Source: Bdellovibrionales bacterium CG10_big_fil_rev_8_21_14_0_10_45_34 (lineage in GTDB: Bacteria; Bdellovibrionota; Bdellovibrionia; Bdellovibrionales; 1-14-0-10-45-34). Taken from it: DNA of 64,000 nucleotides. The number at the start of each line of letters is the position of its first letter. Within the stretch, counting starts at the first letter, position 1. The notes beneath the pieces are model-generated. The model did no database searches, had not been told where the DNA came from, and was given only the letters and a program-made list of their open reading frames with translations. Shown here in pieces: positions 32,815 to 40,950 of the stretch. The position numbers and the translations under genes are program-made. The stretch is taken from assembly GCA_002778785.1 (NCBI GenBank), contig PEZS01000002.1:129501-193500 (forward strand). The letters run 5' to 3'.

Positions 32815-33696
32815 TTAATCTTGTATTGTTTCAAGAGGGAACAAACTCAACGACAACTGATAAACCTGCCTGGATCTGCCGCCCTCCAAAAAGGTGCACA
32901 GCTCTTCGCTAAACTTTTGAATCATTTGCTTCGCCTTCGGGATCAACCTTGGGTCAATGTTCATTGTCATTCCAATCTGAGATCTGCACTCGATCGGCAC
33001 TTCATCTAGAGCATCAATTGCCTTTGTCAGCATTTGTTTTTGATGAATTCGGTGAGCTGAAGTCGTTGTGGCCTTATCGTCAGTCGTCATATCTTTTCGC
33101 TTCTTTTTGTATCCCGCTTTTACTGGTTCGATATAACCAAGCTCAACAAGTCTTTGCATAGCAGCTGTCGACTGAGCTTCAGAGATCTTCAGGCGTTTGG
33201 AAATGTATTTCGCAGTTGGCTCGAACCTGGGGTTTTGACACATTTCCATAAGAGCTATGTGATACCAATCTGCGATAACCTGAAATTCTTCTAGCGAAAT
33301 AGTTGTTTGCACATTTTCTTGAGTCTTTTTTGCGTGAGAGCGAGAACCACTTAGGAGGGCCGAACCACCGGGCCCAACTGAAATTCCATCACGACTCTCG
33401 GCTTTGCTTCCAGCGGTGAACGACTTTGGCTTCGAATTCCTTTTAGAATTCTGAACATCGTGCAAAGAAAGCCAAAACCTTTGGGCGTTAACGGGATCCA
33501 GTTCCAAGGCCATCATAAGTTTTTTTGAAGTACGGTCTGATGGGACTCTTTTACCAGAGATAATTTGTGAAAGAGCTCCGTCGTTGACACCTATACTGCG
33601 GGCAAAAGCGCGAATAGAATACCTGGGGTTCTGTTCGCATCGTCTTTCAAGCTCACGTCTGAGAGCCAGTCTGTAAAATGGGGCTGGAGTAGTCAT
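32815..33696 (-). CDS. TIGR02147-type transcriptional regulator
   Basis: 293 residues. The HTH reads NPRYSIRAFARSIGVNDGAL, then SQIISGKRVPSDRTSKKLMMALELD, closely matching the regulator at 29672. The second half has FQVIADWYHIALMEMCQN, AMQRLVELGYIEPVKAGYK, IGMTMNIDPRLIPKAKQMIQ and the end VYQLSLSLFPL, all diagnostic of TIGR02147. A ~45-residue Ser/Lys-rich insert (about 75-120) separates HTH and effector halves and is absent from the other copy. The inverted repeat at 33738-33758 lies ~52 bases upstream. It forms an operon with the exoprotein gene downstream. Confidence 0.9.
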   Translation of the reverse strand: MTTPAPFYRLALRRELERRCEQNPRYSIRAFARSIGVNDGALSQIISGKRVPSDRTSKKLMMALELDPVNAQRFWLSLHDVQNSKRNSKPKSFTAGSKAESRDGISVGPGGSALLSGSRSHAKKTQENVQTTISLEEFQVIADWYHIALMEMCQNPRFEPTAKYISKRLKISEAQSTAAMQRLVELGYIEPVKAGYKKKRKDMTTDDKATTTSAHRIHQKQMLTKAIDALDEVPIECRSQIGMTMNIDPRLIPKAKQMIQKFSEELCTFLEGGRSRQVYQLSLSLFPLETIQD

Positions 33697-33737
33697 GCGG
33701 ACTGTTGTACACGGGCTGGCGAAACCCTCAAATCATT

Positions 33738-33758
33738 TTTGAAGCAAAGTGCTTCAAA
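33738..33758. promoter_or_regulatory. 21-bp inverted repeat, candidate TIGR02147 operator (site 2)
   Basis: Perfect 9-bp half-sites TTTGAAGCA and TGCTTCAAA flank AAG. Compared with site 1, the outer TTTG/CAAA and the inner CA-AAG-TG are shared, while the three variable bases per half change together and keep the symmetry. Confidence 0.75.
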
Positions 33759-33904
33759 CTGCAGAATCCCGCCGAAGCAGGTAGGAATTACATTAAGTTT
33801 AGGCCAGCCTTTCATAATTATGATCGCCTCTCTTTAGAAGGCAGCTAAACGGCAACCTTTCGGAGTGAGTAGAATGGAAAAGCTTCGCTGCTAGATTCGC
33901 ACGA

Positions 33905-34171
33905 GTGATTGATATTTTTCTGACAAAATACATAAAGCTTAAGGTACTTATAAATGATCCTGGATTCGATGGAACGTTGCGAGACTACTTAAACCACGCC
34001 GAAAAAATGCGAATTCTCAATGAGCCCGAGAAATGGATGGCGCTCAGAGAACTACGAAACATTCAGGCACATGATTATACCGAAGACGATTTGGAACGCT
34101 TTCTTACTTCACTAGAACTTGAGTCCGAATTTGTAATCCATGCGATTGGGAATGTTGAAATTGAGAATTAG
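33905..34171 (+). pseudogene. HEPN/HepT-like protein, 5' truncated
   Basis: 88 residues are open from a GTG. GTLRDYLNHAEKMRILNEPEKWMALRELRNIQAHDY has the R(N)xxxH element (RNIQAH) of HEPN RNases or substrate-binding subunits. It fits a family that normally starts further upstream with an ARFAR.qD segment. The same frame continues upstream as WKSFAARFARVID with no start codon before a stop, so the first part has been lost. No nucleotidyltransferase (MNT) partner is adjacent. The gene is probably a decayed toxin-antitoxin half. Confidence 0.5.
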
Positions 34172-34198
34172 TGAAAGTGAAGTGAACAACATTTTAAA

Positions 34199-34320
34199 GG
34201 GGCTTCGGGAGGCCACCTTTCTCGGGGAAGGTCACTAAGACCTCATGTCAGTGGAAAAAGCTACTCCGAACAGTGGATATGCTATGACGTGGGCTTCGGC
34301 CACATATGTTCTTTAGCCCC
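34199..34320 (+). other. Hairpin-rich stretch before the sugar cluster
   Basis: GGGGCT (34199-34204) can pair with AGCCCC (34315-34320). Inside are ACCTT/AAGGT (34215-34219/34228-34232), GGTC/GACC (34230-34233/34239-34242) and a GGC-TTCG-GCC hairpin at 34292-34301. It might be a structured leader RNA of the epimerase operon. It does not match SRP RNA, tmRNA or RNase P. Confidence 0.25.
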
Positions 34321-34389
34321 AGGCCTTCCCATTCCCCCTTGTCTGTGGCTAAAATGCCAGGAATAAAGTGAATTTAAAGTGAGGCGCAA

Positions 34390-35343
34390 ATGAAAGTTTT
34401 AGTGACGGGAGGGGCTGGGTTTATCGGAAGCCACCTTTGTGAAAAATTACTTAACGAAGGTCACAAAGTAACCGCATATGACAACTTACTCTTAGGAAGA
34501 AGAGAGTTTTTGTCTCAGTGCGAACGCTCGGAGAATTTTCAATTCCTTCAAGAAGACTTGCTCAATTTAGACATCCTTGTCTCAGTAATGAAGGGGCACG
34601 ACCTGGTTTTTCACATGGCTGCCAATTCGGACATCTCTCAAGGAGCCAAACAAACCGATGTCGATCTTAAGAACGGCACGTTTGCGACCTATAATGTTTT
34701 AGAAGCGATGAGATTAAATCAAGTCAAAAACCTTGTCTTCGCATCGAGCTCTGCGATTTACGGCGAGGCTGATGTGATGCCAACCCCCGAAAATTACGGG
34801 CCACTGATGCCAATTTCTTTGTATGGCGCGAGTAAATTGGCATGTGAAGCCCTGTGCACCGCGTTTGCTCACAATTTTAACATAAATATTTGGATGTACA
34901 GATTTGCCAATATTGTCGGATCTCACTCCACGCATGGAGTTATTTACGACTTTGTTGATAAACTTAAGAAAGACTCAAAGAGTCTCCATGTTCTTGGTGA
35001 TGGAAGCCAAAGAAAATCTTATTTGCACGTTTCTGACTGCGTTGACGGAATGCTTTACGGTTACAAAAACCTCAAAAACGAGTGCGAAGTTCTAAACCTT
35101 GCTAGTCGGGGCGTTACGAACGTGAAGTTCATCGCCGAAGAGGTGGTTCGGCAAATGGCGGCACGAAGCGGCAACAAAGCAGAACTACATTACGGCGAAG
35201 GCCAAAGAGGGTGGCGAGGCGATGTGCCTTACACCCATTTAGAAGGTGCGAAGTTTGAAAAACTAGGTTGGTCAGCAAAAATGACAAGCGACGAAGCCGT
35301 AGTTTTAGCTGTTCAAGAAATTATTTCAGAAAAGATGGGCTAA
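34390..35343 (+). CDS. NAD-dependent sugar-nucleotide epimerase/dehydratase
   Basis: 317 residues, extended short-chain dehydrogenase. The NAD motif GGAGFIGSH is at 7-15, the catalytic YxxxK at 145-149 (YGASK), and the Ser/Thr site in FASSSAIYGE. It resembles UDP-glucose 4-epimerase/GDP-sugar modifying enzymes. As the first gene of a cluster with HddC, HddA and GmhA, it probably acts on a nucleotide-activated heptose or related sugar for surface polysaccharide. The exact reaction cannot be told. 161 bases separate it from hddC. Confidence 0.88.
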   Translation: MKVLVTGGAGFIGSHLCEKLLNEGHKVTAYDNLLLGRREFLSQCERSENFQFLQEDLLNLDILVSVMKGHDLVFHMAANSDISQGAKQTDVDLKNGTFATYNVLEAMRLNQVKNLVFASSSAIYGEADVMPTPENYGPLMPISLYGASKLACEALCTAFAHNFNINIWMYRFANIVGSHSTHGVIYDFVDKLKKDSKSLHVLGDGSQRKSYLHVSDCVDGMLYGYKNLKNECEVLNLASRGVTNVKFIAEEVVRQMAARSGNKAELHYGEGQRGWRGDVPYTHLEGAKFEKLGWSAKMTSDEAVVLAVQEIISEKMG

Positions 35344-35504
35344 GGTTTCTTGACCACGAAAGTAGGGGCAAAAAATATGGCAAAGCTTAACCTCAGTGAT
35401 TTTAACTACTTTGGTTTGTTGGTTTGTGTAGTTTTTTCGGTTTAACTGTTTTGGAGTAATTGTTTTAGAGCGAAACTTTAGAATGCGAACAAAGGGCTGC
35501 CGAA

Positions 35505-36230
35505 ATGTCAGATTCTCCTTCAACGAATACCCAAGTCGTGATTCTTGCCGGGGGCCTCGGTACGCGTCTACGCCCCATTACTGAGAAAATTCCTAAGCCC
35601 CTGGTAGAAGTGGCGGGTCGACCCTATTTAGAGTGGCAGCTGCTAGATCTTAAGAAACAAGGATTCCGACGGATTCTGCTTTTGGTTTCTCATCTTGGGG
35701 AAATGATCAAAGCCACCTTTGGCGATGGCTCGTCGCTTGGTATGAAAATCGATTATTGCTTTGAGGAAACTCCCCTTGGCACCGGCGGTGCAATCAAAAA
35801 TGCGTTAAAGCAACTCGACCCACACTTTTTGCTATTGAACGGAGATAGCTTTTTGCCGCTAGATTTTAAAAAATTTGCGACTTTTGCCGAAACTGGCGGA
35901 TTTGAGGCCTGCTTGTGTGCCTACGACAATCGCACTCCGACTAACGTCCCCGAGAATTTGAATGTCACAGGCGGCACTGTTAGTGCCTATGCGAAGGGAG
36001 CGGGCCGCCAGGGAGGAATGAATCATGTTGATGCAGGCGCCTATTACCTCAGCAAGACAATTTTTGAAAAGATTCGAAAGAGTGAGTTTCAACTTGAAGA
36101 TTTGTGGCCCGAATTGATTGCCAAAAAACACCTAGGCGCTTACATAGTAAACGAGCGGTTCTACGATATTGGGACTCTAGAAAGACTTCAGGATTTTTCA
36201 CGATTTCTTTCTGATCCTACTTTAGAGTAG
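35505..36230 (+). CDS. hddC: Sugar-1-phosphate nucleotidyltransferase, HddC-like
   Basis: 241 residues. The nucleotidyltransferase signature VVILAGGLGTRLRPITEKIPKPLVEVAGRPYLEW stands at the N-terminus, followed by EETPLGTGGAIKNAL and LLNGDSF with the metal-binding Asp. Next to HddA and GmhA it most likely makes GDP-D-glycero-alpha-D-manno-heptose from the heptose 1-phosphate. Mannose-1-phosphate or glucose-1-phosphate activity is possible by sequence alone. It is spaced 25 bases from hddA. Confidence 0.82.
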   Translation: MSDSPSTNTQVVILAGGLGTRLRPITEKIPKPLVEVAGRPYLEWQLLDLKKQGFRRILLLVSHLGEMIKATFGDGSSLGMKIDYCFEETPLGTGGAIKNALKQLDPHFLLLNGDSFLPLDFKKFATFAETGGFEACLCAYDNRTPTNVPENLNVTGGTVSAYAKGAGRQGGMNHVDAGAYYLSKTIFEKIRKSEFQLEDLWPELIAKKHLGAYIVNERFYDIGTLERLQDFSRFLSDPTLE

Positions 36231-36255
36231 GCGGATTAGTTATCAGGAGTACTTA

Positions 36256-37248
36256 ATGATTATTTCAAGAACGCCTTTTCGGATCAGTTTTTTTGGCGGC
36301 GGCACAGACTTACCCTCTTTTTATAAAGACGAAGAAGGCGAAGTGCTTTCGGTCACAGTCAACAAATACATGTACATCACGGTGAACGACCGATTTGACG
36401 CAAGCTACAGGCTCTCTTATAGCAAAACAGAGATTCGCGAGAAAGTTTCAGACATTGACCACCCGATTCTCAAAATAGCTCTTACAAAGTACGGCCCTCT
36501 AGCCCAAAATCTTAATGGCGGGCGAGGGCTTGAGATTCTTTCTATGGCGGATATTCCCTCGGGCACGGGTCTTGGTAGCTCTTCGAGTTTCACGGTCGGA
36601 CTTTTACATGCGTTAAAAGCGCACATAGGTGTTTTTCAATCGGCAGAACAGCTTGCACACGAAGCTTCTCATATCGAAATTGAAGAGCTTGAGGAGCCCA
36701 TCGGCAAGCAAGATCAATACGCAGCTGCATACGGCGGTCTCCAATCTTTTAAGTTTAAGCCCGATGGAGCGGTTGCGGCAGATCCAGTGGTCTGTTCCGC
36801 CAATACTTTTTCTGAGCTCGAGAGTTCAATTCTCTTATTTTACACAGGAATGCACAGGCCTGCTTCGCAAATACTTACAGAACAAAAAGCAAACACGGAA
36901 AGCAAGCGCGAAACTTTAAGAAAAATGAAAGTCATGGCAGAGCAGGCTCGCACGCTTTTATCGGATGGTCGTTCTATCTCTGATTTTGGGGCATTGCTCG
37001 ATGAAGGGTGGCGTCTTAAGAAAACCTTGGCAAGCGGCGTGAGCTTACCGCTGATCGACTCATGGTACGCGTCCGCCTTAAAAGCAGGAGCCTGGGGCGG
37101 CAAACTTCTTGGCGCCGGGGGCGGAGGTTTCTTAATGCTTTTATGCCCGCAAGAGAGACAAGAACAAGTGAAACAAGCGCTCGGAGAACTCAAGCAGGTG
37201 CCTGTCTCTTTTGATCGCTGGGGCAGCAAAATCATCTTTGTAGGGTGA
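36256..37248 (+). CDS. hddA: D-glycero-alpha-D-manno-heptose 7-phosphate kinase, HddA-like (GHMP kinase)
   Basis: 330 residues. GHMP-kinase motifs are ISRTPFRISFFGGGTDLPSF, the ATP loop DIPSGTGLGSSSSFTVGLLHAL and the C-terminal KLLGAGGGGFLMLL. The RTPFRISFFGGGTD start is typical of HddA. It phosphorylates C1 of heptose 7-phosphate. TCAGGAG sits before the ATG. The neighbours supply its substrate (GmhA) and use its product after dephosphorylation (HddC). The phosphatase GmhB is not in the window. Confidence 0.88.
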   Translation: MIISRTPFRISFFGGGTDLPSFYKDEEGEVLSVTVNKYMYITVNDRFDASYRLSYSKTEIREKVSDIDHPILKIALTKYGPLAQNLNGGRGLEILSMADIPSGTGLGSSSSFTVGLLHALKAHIGVFQSAEQLAHEASHIEIEELEEPIGKQDQYAAAYGGLQSFKFKPDGAVAADPVVCSANTFSELESSILLFYTGMHRPASQILTEQKANTESKRETLRKMKVMAEQARTLLSDGRSISDFGALLDEGWRLKKTLASGVSLPLIDSWYASALKAGAWGGKLLGAGGGGFLMLLCPQERQEQVKQALGELKQVPVSFDRWGSKIIFVG

Positions 37249-37294
37249 CTTGATTGTTGGCGGGAGGTAAGATTTCCTGTAGGGTGGCGCCAGT

Positions 37295-37870
37295 ATGGTA
37301 AGTGTAAAAGAATTCACAGAATCGTATTTAAAAGAAGTACTTCCTCTTTTTAAAGAGTATGAGACTGAGGTATTTCAAAACGCAATGAAGTGTTTGGTAG
37401 AGGCCTATCAACGCGACTCAACTATCTACATCTGCGGTAACGGCGGTTCAGCCGGCACAAGTAACCATATGGTGAACGATCTTAGCAAAGGCAGCGTCGT
37501 TGAGGGCAAAAACCGACTTCGCGTTTTGGGCCTTGCAGACAACATGAGCCTTTTAACCGCATACGCTAACGACTGTGGCTATGAAACAATTTTTGAAGAG
37601 CAGCTAAAAAGTTTGTGGCGACCGGGCGACGTATTGATTGCCATCAGCGCATCGGGGAATTCCGAAAACGTAGTTAGGGCCGCCCAACACGCGCGCCGAA
37701 ATGACGGTCAGATTATCGGGCTACTTGGCTTTAGCGGCGGAAAACTCAAAGAGATTTCACACCATCCCATCCATTTTAGATCGTTTAACTACGGCGCTGT
37801 CGAAGATGCCCAGTTGATGTTTTCGCATCTCTCTAGCCAATACCTGCGCAAATACATTGAGACCTGCTAG
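37295..37870 (+). CDS. gmhA: Phosphoheptose isomerase GmhA
   Basis: 191 residues, SIS domain. Signatures are YICGNGGSAGTSNHMVNDLSKG, NDCGYETIFEEQL and DVLIAISASGNSENVVRA. It converts sedoheptulose 7-phosphate to D-glycero-D-manno-heptose 7-phosphate, the first step of the heptose route, in the cytoplasm. It is last in the cluster epimerase-hddC-hddA-gmhA. Length and motifs match GmhA closely. Confidence 0.92.
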   Translation: MVSVKEFTESYLKEVLPLFKEYETEVFQNAMKCLVEAYQRDSTIYICGNGGSAGTSNHMVNDLSKGSVVEGKNRLRVLGLADNMSLLTAYANDCGYETIFEEQLKSLWRPGDVLIAISASGNSENVVRAAQHARRNDGQIIGLLGFSGGKLKEISHHPIHFRSFNYGAVEDAQLMFSHLSSQYLRKYIETC

Positions 37871-37912
37871 TAGGCGGTCCTATTAGCTAATACTGTTAAA
37901 AGTATGTGGCCT

Positions 37913-37946
37913 GGGGGGCAATATCCTGTGTTTCTCAAAGCCCCCC
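37913..37946 (+). terminator. Possible terminator hairpin after gmhA
   Basis: GGGGGGC (37913-37919) pairs with GCCCCCC (37940-37946) around a 20-base loop, about 40 bases after the gmhA stop. Only CTCTTAAG follows, so a proper T-run is missing. Confidence 0.35.
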
Positions 37947-37967
37947 CTCTTAAGACGCAGAGTTTCT

Positions 37968-38047
37968 TAAAAAGAAGCAGGTACCAAAGAACTGAAAGAG
38001 AATCAGGTACGACGGGACTACTAAAAAGAAGCAGGTACCAAAGAACT
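37968..38047. repeat. Two 26-bp direct repeats, 54-base period
   Basis: 37968-37993 and 38022-38047 are identical and begin TAAAAAGAAGCAGGTACCAA. A third partial CAGGTAC lies between them at 38004-38010. The repeats are intergenic, between gmhA and the papain-like gene. They look like a dispersed intergenic family. Confidence 0.9.
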
Positions 38048-38144
38048 ATTTTATTGTTTGAAGTTCCCGCTTCTCTGTGGGAGATAAACAGCCTACTGCT
38101 AAGGTCCTCTCGCCTTACGAAGCAACGGGGGAAGGTTGCACTTC

Positions 38145-38702
38145 GTGTTTCGCATACTACTATCGTTAGCCATCCTCTTTGCCGGCCTGTGCACGCAAGC
38201 TGAAGTCCGTGTCGCCTTTATCGATATAAGGCTTCAAAATGGAGAACTTGTAGAACTCGAAGCAGGAAGTCGTTTTGCGCATGTTGCTATCGAAATTCAA
38301 AATCGCTGGCTTCACGTTTCAGAAATGCACGGAGTCGAACTCATCGATAGTCTTACGCGCTTCGGCAACGAAATTGAGATTCTAAAAAATCCTGACTTAC
38401 CTTCGCTCACGCTACAAGACATTCAGCCCTACCTTGGCAAACCCTATGATTTTCGATTTGTTTGGGATGATCCAACTTCAAGCTACTGCTCAAAACTCAT
38501 TGCAAACATCTTGAACATTCAGCCTGTGCCTATGGAGTTTACGGGCAGCTTCTGGCGCCTCACACGCACACCCCGACAACTTGCGAACCTACCTCATGGA
38601 TTGCCCGGTATTTCTCCTTTTAAACTCTATCAATACTTAATAGGTCGGCGCTCTTTCCAAAGCGAGCAATCCAAACTCAATCAGTGCCAGGGGGTTCTGT
38701 GA
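38145..38702 (+). CDS. Exported papain-like (YiiX/NlpC-P60 type) hydrolase
   Basis: 185 residues from the GTG at 38145, nine bases after GGGGGAAGG; a TTG at 38136 would touch that site. A signal peptide (to about TQA, residue 19) is followed by SRFAHVAIEIQNRWLHVSE (His46) and later DDPTSSYCSKLIANIL (Cys115). In permuted YiiX-type NlpC/P60 enzymes the His precedes the Cys in this order. Such proteins hydrolyse amide or ester bonds in peptidoglycan or lipids. The stop overlaps the start of the PLD-like gene (GTGA), so they form an operon. Confidence 0.7.
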   Translation: MFRILLSLAILFAGLCTQAEVRVAFIDIRLQNGELVELEAGSRFAHVAIEIQNRWLHVSEMHGVELIDSLTRFGNEIEILKNPDLPSLTLQDIQPYLGKPYDFRFVWDDPTSSYCSKLIANILNIQPVPMEFTGSFWRLTRTPRQLANLPHGLPGISPFKLYQYLIGRRSFQSEQSKLNQCQGVL

Positions 38703-39961
38703 AAAATTTCAGCTTGTTCTATCTCACAATACTTGTGTTTGCCTGGCAAGTCGCCTATTCGCAGCAACATGATGAAGAAGCGACGCATTCGGTAGTTAGC
38801 TCAAACCAATGGACATCGATCCTTGCAATCAACCCTTGTGCTGGCCCATGCCGCTCGGTTCAAGACGCCGTCCCCCATCCGGCAGAATTGCTTGCGATTA
38901 AGCTTATTAATAAGGCTGAAAGCTCGATCGATGTTGCCCTGTTTTCTTTTTCAAAAGCAAATATTTTGAAAGCTCTGCTAGAGGCCGACGAAAGAGGCGT
39001 AAAAATTCGGTTTATTTCAGATAGAGATCAATTTAAAAATCTCTCTTCTAAGTGCGGGACTATCGGGGAGAAGTGCGAATTCTACAGGGACATTTTGCAA
39101 ATTGTTTCGCCCAGTTCCTCAGACGAGTCCCCACTTCAAATATATAAAAGAGCACTTGAGCACTCCCGGTTTTCGAAGCTGACAAAAAGCGAACAGATTT
39201 ATTTTTTGCTCAAGGCCTCTCACTCTGAAAGCTTAGTTAAGATACCCACATACACACGAATGATGCATTTTAAGACGATGATGATCGATCACAATATACT
39301 CTGGCAAGGAAGCGGCAATTTCTCGTCTACTGGTATGGGAGTCAATTTCGAACATTTTACCGTTTACAAGGCTATGTATGACACGGCTACGAATGAAAAG
39401 GATGAGAGGATTCAATCTTTTATTTGCGCACTCGACGAACTGTTCGAAGGCGAGGACATTGACTTTTCTACTTGTAATACAGAAACGCAGTTTTTTTCGC
39501 GATCCAAAAATGTGGCACGAAGCCGTTTGGTCAAACTTATTCGAGCTGCGAAAGAATCTATAGATGTTTCTGTACATCAGCTTAGGGACATCACCATCGT
39601 CAAAGAGCTTGCTGCGGCCAAAGATAGGGGCATCAATTTACGCATTTTAAGAGATCAGGAGTTTTGCAGCAACAGCCAAGCTGAAGTTCTAGAGCCATTG
39701 ATGAGACTTCAAACCGTTTTTCACTGCATGTTTAATAATCCACGCATCTATCAAATGGTTCACGCTAAACTTGCTGTCTTTGATAGCAAAGTCTTGTGGA
39801 CGGGAGCTGGCAACTGGAGTTCTGGAGGCCTGAAATCAAACGACGAACACTTTTCACTTATCGATGATCCTACAATAGTAGGACAAGTGGACTTTTGGTT
39901 TGATGACCTCTGGCAGAAAACTCGAGTATGGAACTACAACGGGGTTAAACGCGTCCCTTAA
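38699..39961 (+). CDS. Exported phospholipase D-like protein
   Basis: 420 residues from the GTG at 38699, preceded by CAGGGGG; an upstream GTG at 38684 is an alternative. A signal peptide (about 1-20) is followed by two HKD motifs: HFKTMMID (His190, Lys192) with QGSGNFSSTG, and HAKLAVFD (His355, Lys357) with TGAGNWSSGG. Two HKD motifs make one active site in PLD-family enzymes, which cut or transfer phosphodiesters in lipids or nucleic acids. Four-Cys patches suggest disulfides. Coupling to the papain-like gene hints at joint attack on envelope material; this is inference. Confidence 0.88.
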   Translation: MKNFSLFYLTILVFAWQVAYSQQHDEEATHSVVSSNQWTSILAINPCAGPCRSVQDAVPHPAELLAIKLINKAESSIDVALFSFSKANILKALLEADERGVKIRFISDRDQFKNLSSKCGTIGEKCEFYRDILQIVSPSSSDESPLQIYKRALEHSRFSKLTKSEQIYFLLKASHSESLVKIPTYTRMMHFKTMMIDHNILWQGSGNFSSTGMGVNFEHFTVYKAMYDTATNEKDERIQSFICALDELFEGEDIDFSTCNTETQFFSRSKNVARSRLVKLIRAAKESIDVSVHQLRDITIVKELAAAKDRGINLRILRDQEFCSNSQAEVLEPLMRLQTVFHCMFNNPRIYQMVHAKLAVFDSKVLWTGAGNWSSGGLKSNDEHFSLIDDPTIVGQVDFWFDDLWQKTRVWNYNGVKRVP

Positions 39962-40099
39962 GACTCCGCTCTCGATTGAATAAGGTGAAGAGACTAGCTT
40001 TACGCAACGCTTTTCAAACAGTTGATTCAAAAGCATGCTCTCATTGAATAGCTTTAGGAAAAGGCTCTTAATAAAGTAGCTTCAAGAGCCTGCTCTCGA

Positions 40100-40839
40100 C
40101 TAGTCTAAACTTTTGATAAATGATTGCGGAGTGTATCCCTCTGGAAGCTTAGCGAAGGTGAATGAAATCAGGAGCCCCGAATTACCGGCATCCGCAAAAG
40201 AGTCAAAGTTCCACAGGAAATCTATATTTAAAACTAAATCTTCCTTTTTGAGCGGAATAGTCGTTTGGCGATCTTCTAACATTGTTAAATGGAAGTCAGA
40301 GGTACCCCACCCAGTACCGATATAGTTACCACTTCGAGCAACGGTAAGTTGTGTATTTCCGTACTGACCCGTATTTGCTGCCACCAAATCGTTGTATATG
40401 CGATCCCTTTCGATGGAACCCCAAAGTGAGTCGATTTCCTCCGCCAAAAAAGTCTCTGTGCTTCTGCGCTCGTGGAAATGCTTTGAAGCGAAATCACCTT
40501 TTTCAACTGACTCGAAGTTCGGATAGCCCGCTTCTTTCATCGAGGAGAACCTACGGTTACAAGCCGGGTTAATCTCAAAACACGTTCTTGTTATTTTGTT
40601 GTGTAGGTCTATGTGTGCTTTCACTGAAGGGCCCACAAGCGGGGCAAATGTTCTTCGCATTTGATCAATGTCATTGATACCGATTACAACTTTAAGAATC
40701 CCCGATGAATCAGTTAGCCAAACTCTATGGGGAGTCCCTGCACTATCCAGTCGTACCTTGTGTGAAAATTTTCCAAAAATAAAAAGCGCTCGGCTACGCG
40801 TCCGTAGTCTAATAGAAAATCAATTTCTCGGATATACAT
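40100..40839 (-). pseudogene. Unrecognised gene, probably frameshifted near its 5' end
   Basis: The frame 40100-40660 (186 codons from an ATG) stays open and protein-like upstream (SAGTPHRVWLTDSSG, then ILKVVIGINDIDQM) to about 40814, but no ATG, GTG or TTG occurs there. The neighbouring frame has an ATG at 40839 (MYIREIDFLLDYGRVAERF) and stops soon after. A single frame change near 40765-40775 would join the two into a ~245-residue protein. No family was recognised; the C-terminus is LISFTFAKLPEGYTPQSFIKSL. It could also be a sequencing error. Confidence 0.45.
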
Positions 40840-40950
40840 TTAAATTTCTTGCAACAATTTTCAGCGAATTAGGGGTCGGCCTGGAAAGAGTTGAGCTGCA
40901 GCCTACCTGGGTATCAGAGCTCCCTATATTTAAGTTTGGAAGGTGCGCTA

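Noticed and set aside
34199..34320. Possible SRP RNA, 6S RNA or RNase P RNA
   Set aside because: Lacks the SRP GGAAGGAAGCA-type core and RNase P conserved blocks; the 6S-like outer pairing alone is not enough.
37904..38203. 99-codon plus frame containing repeated SRYQRT words
   Set aside because: The repeated words are only the translation of the 26-bp direct repeats; no start signal.
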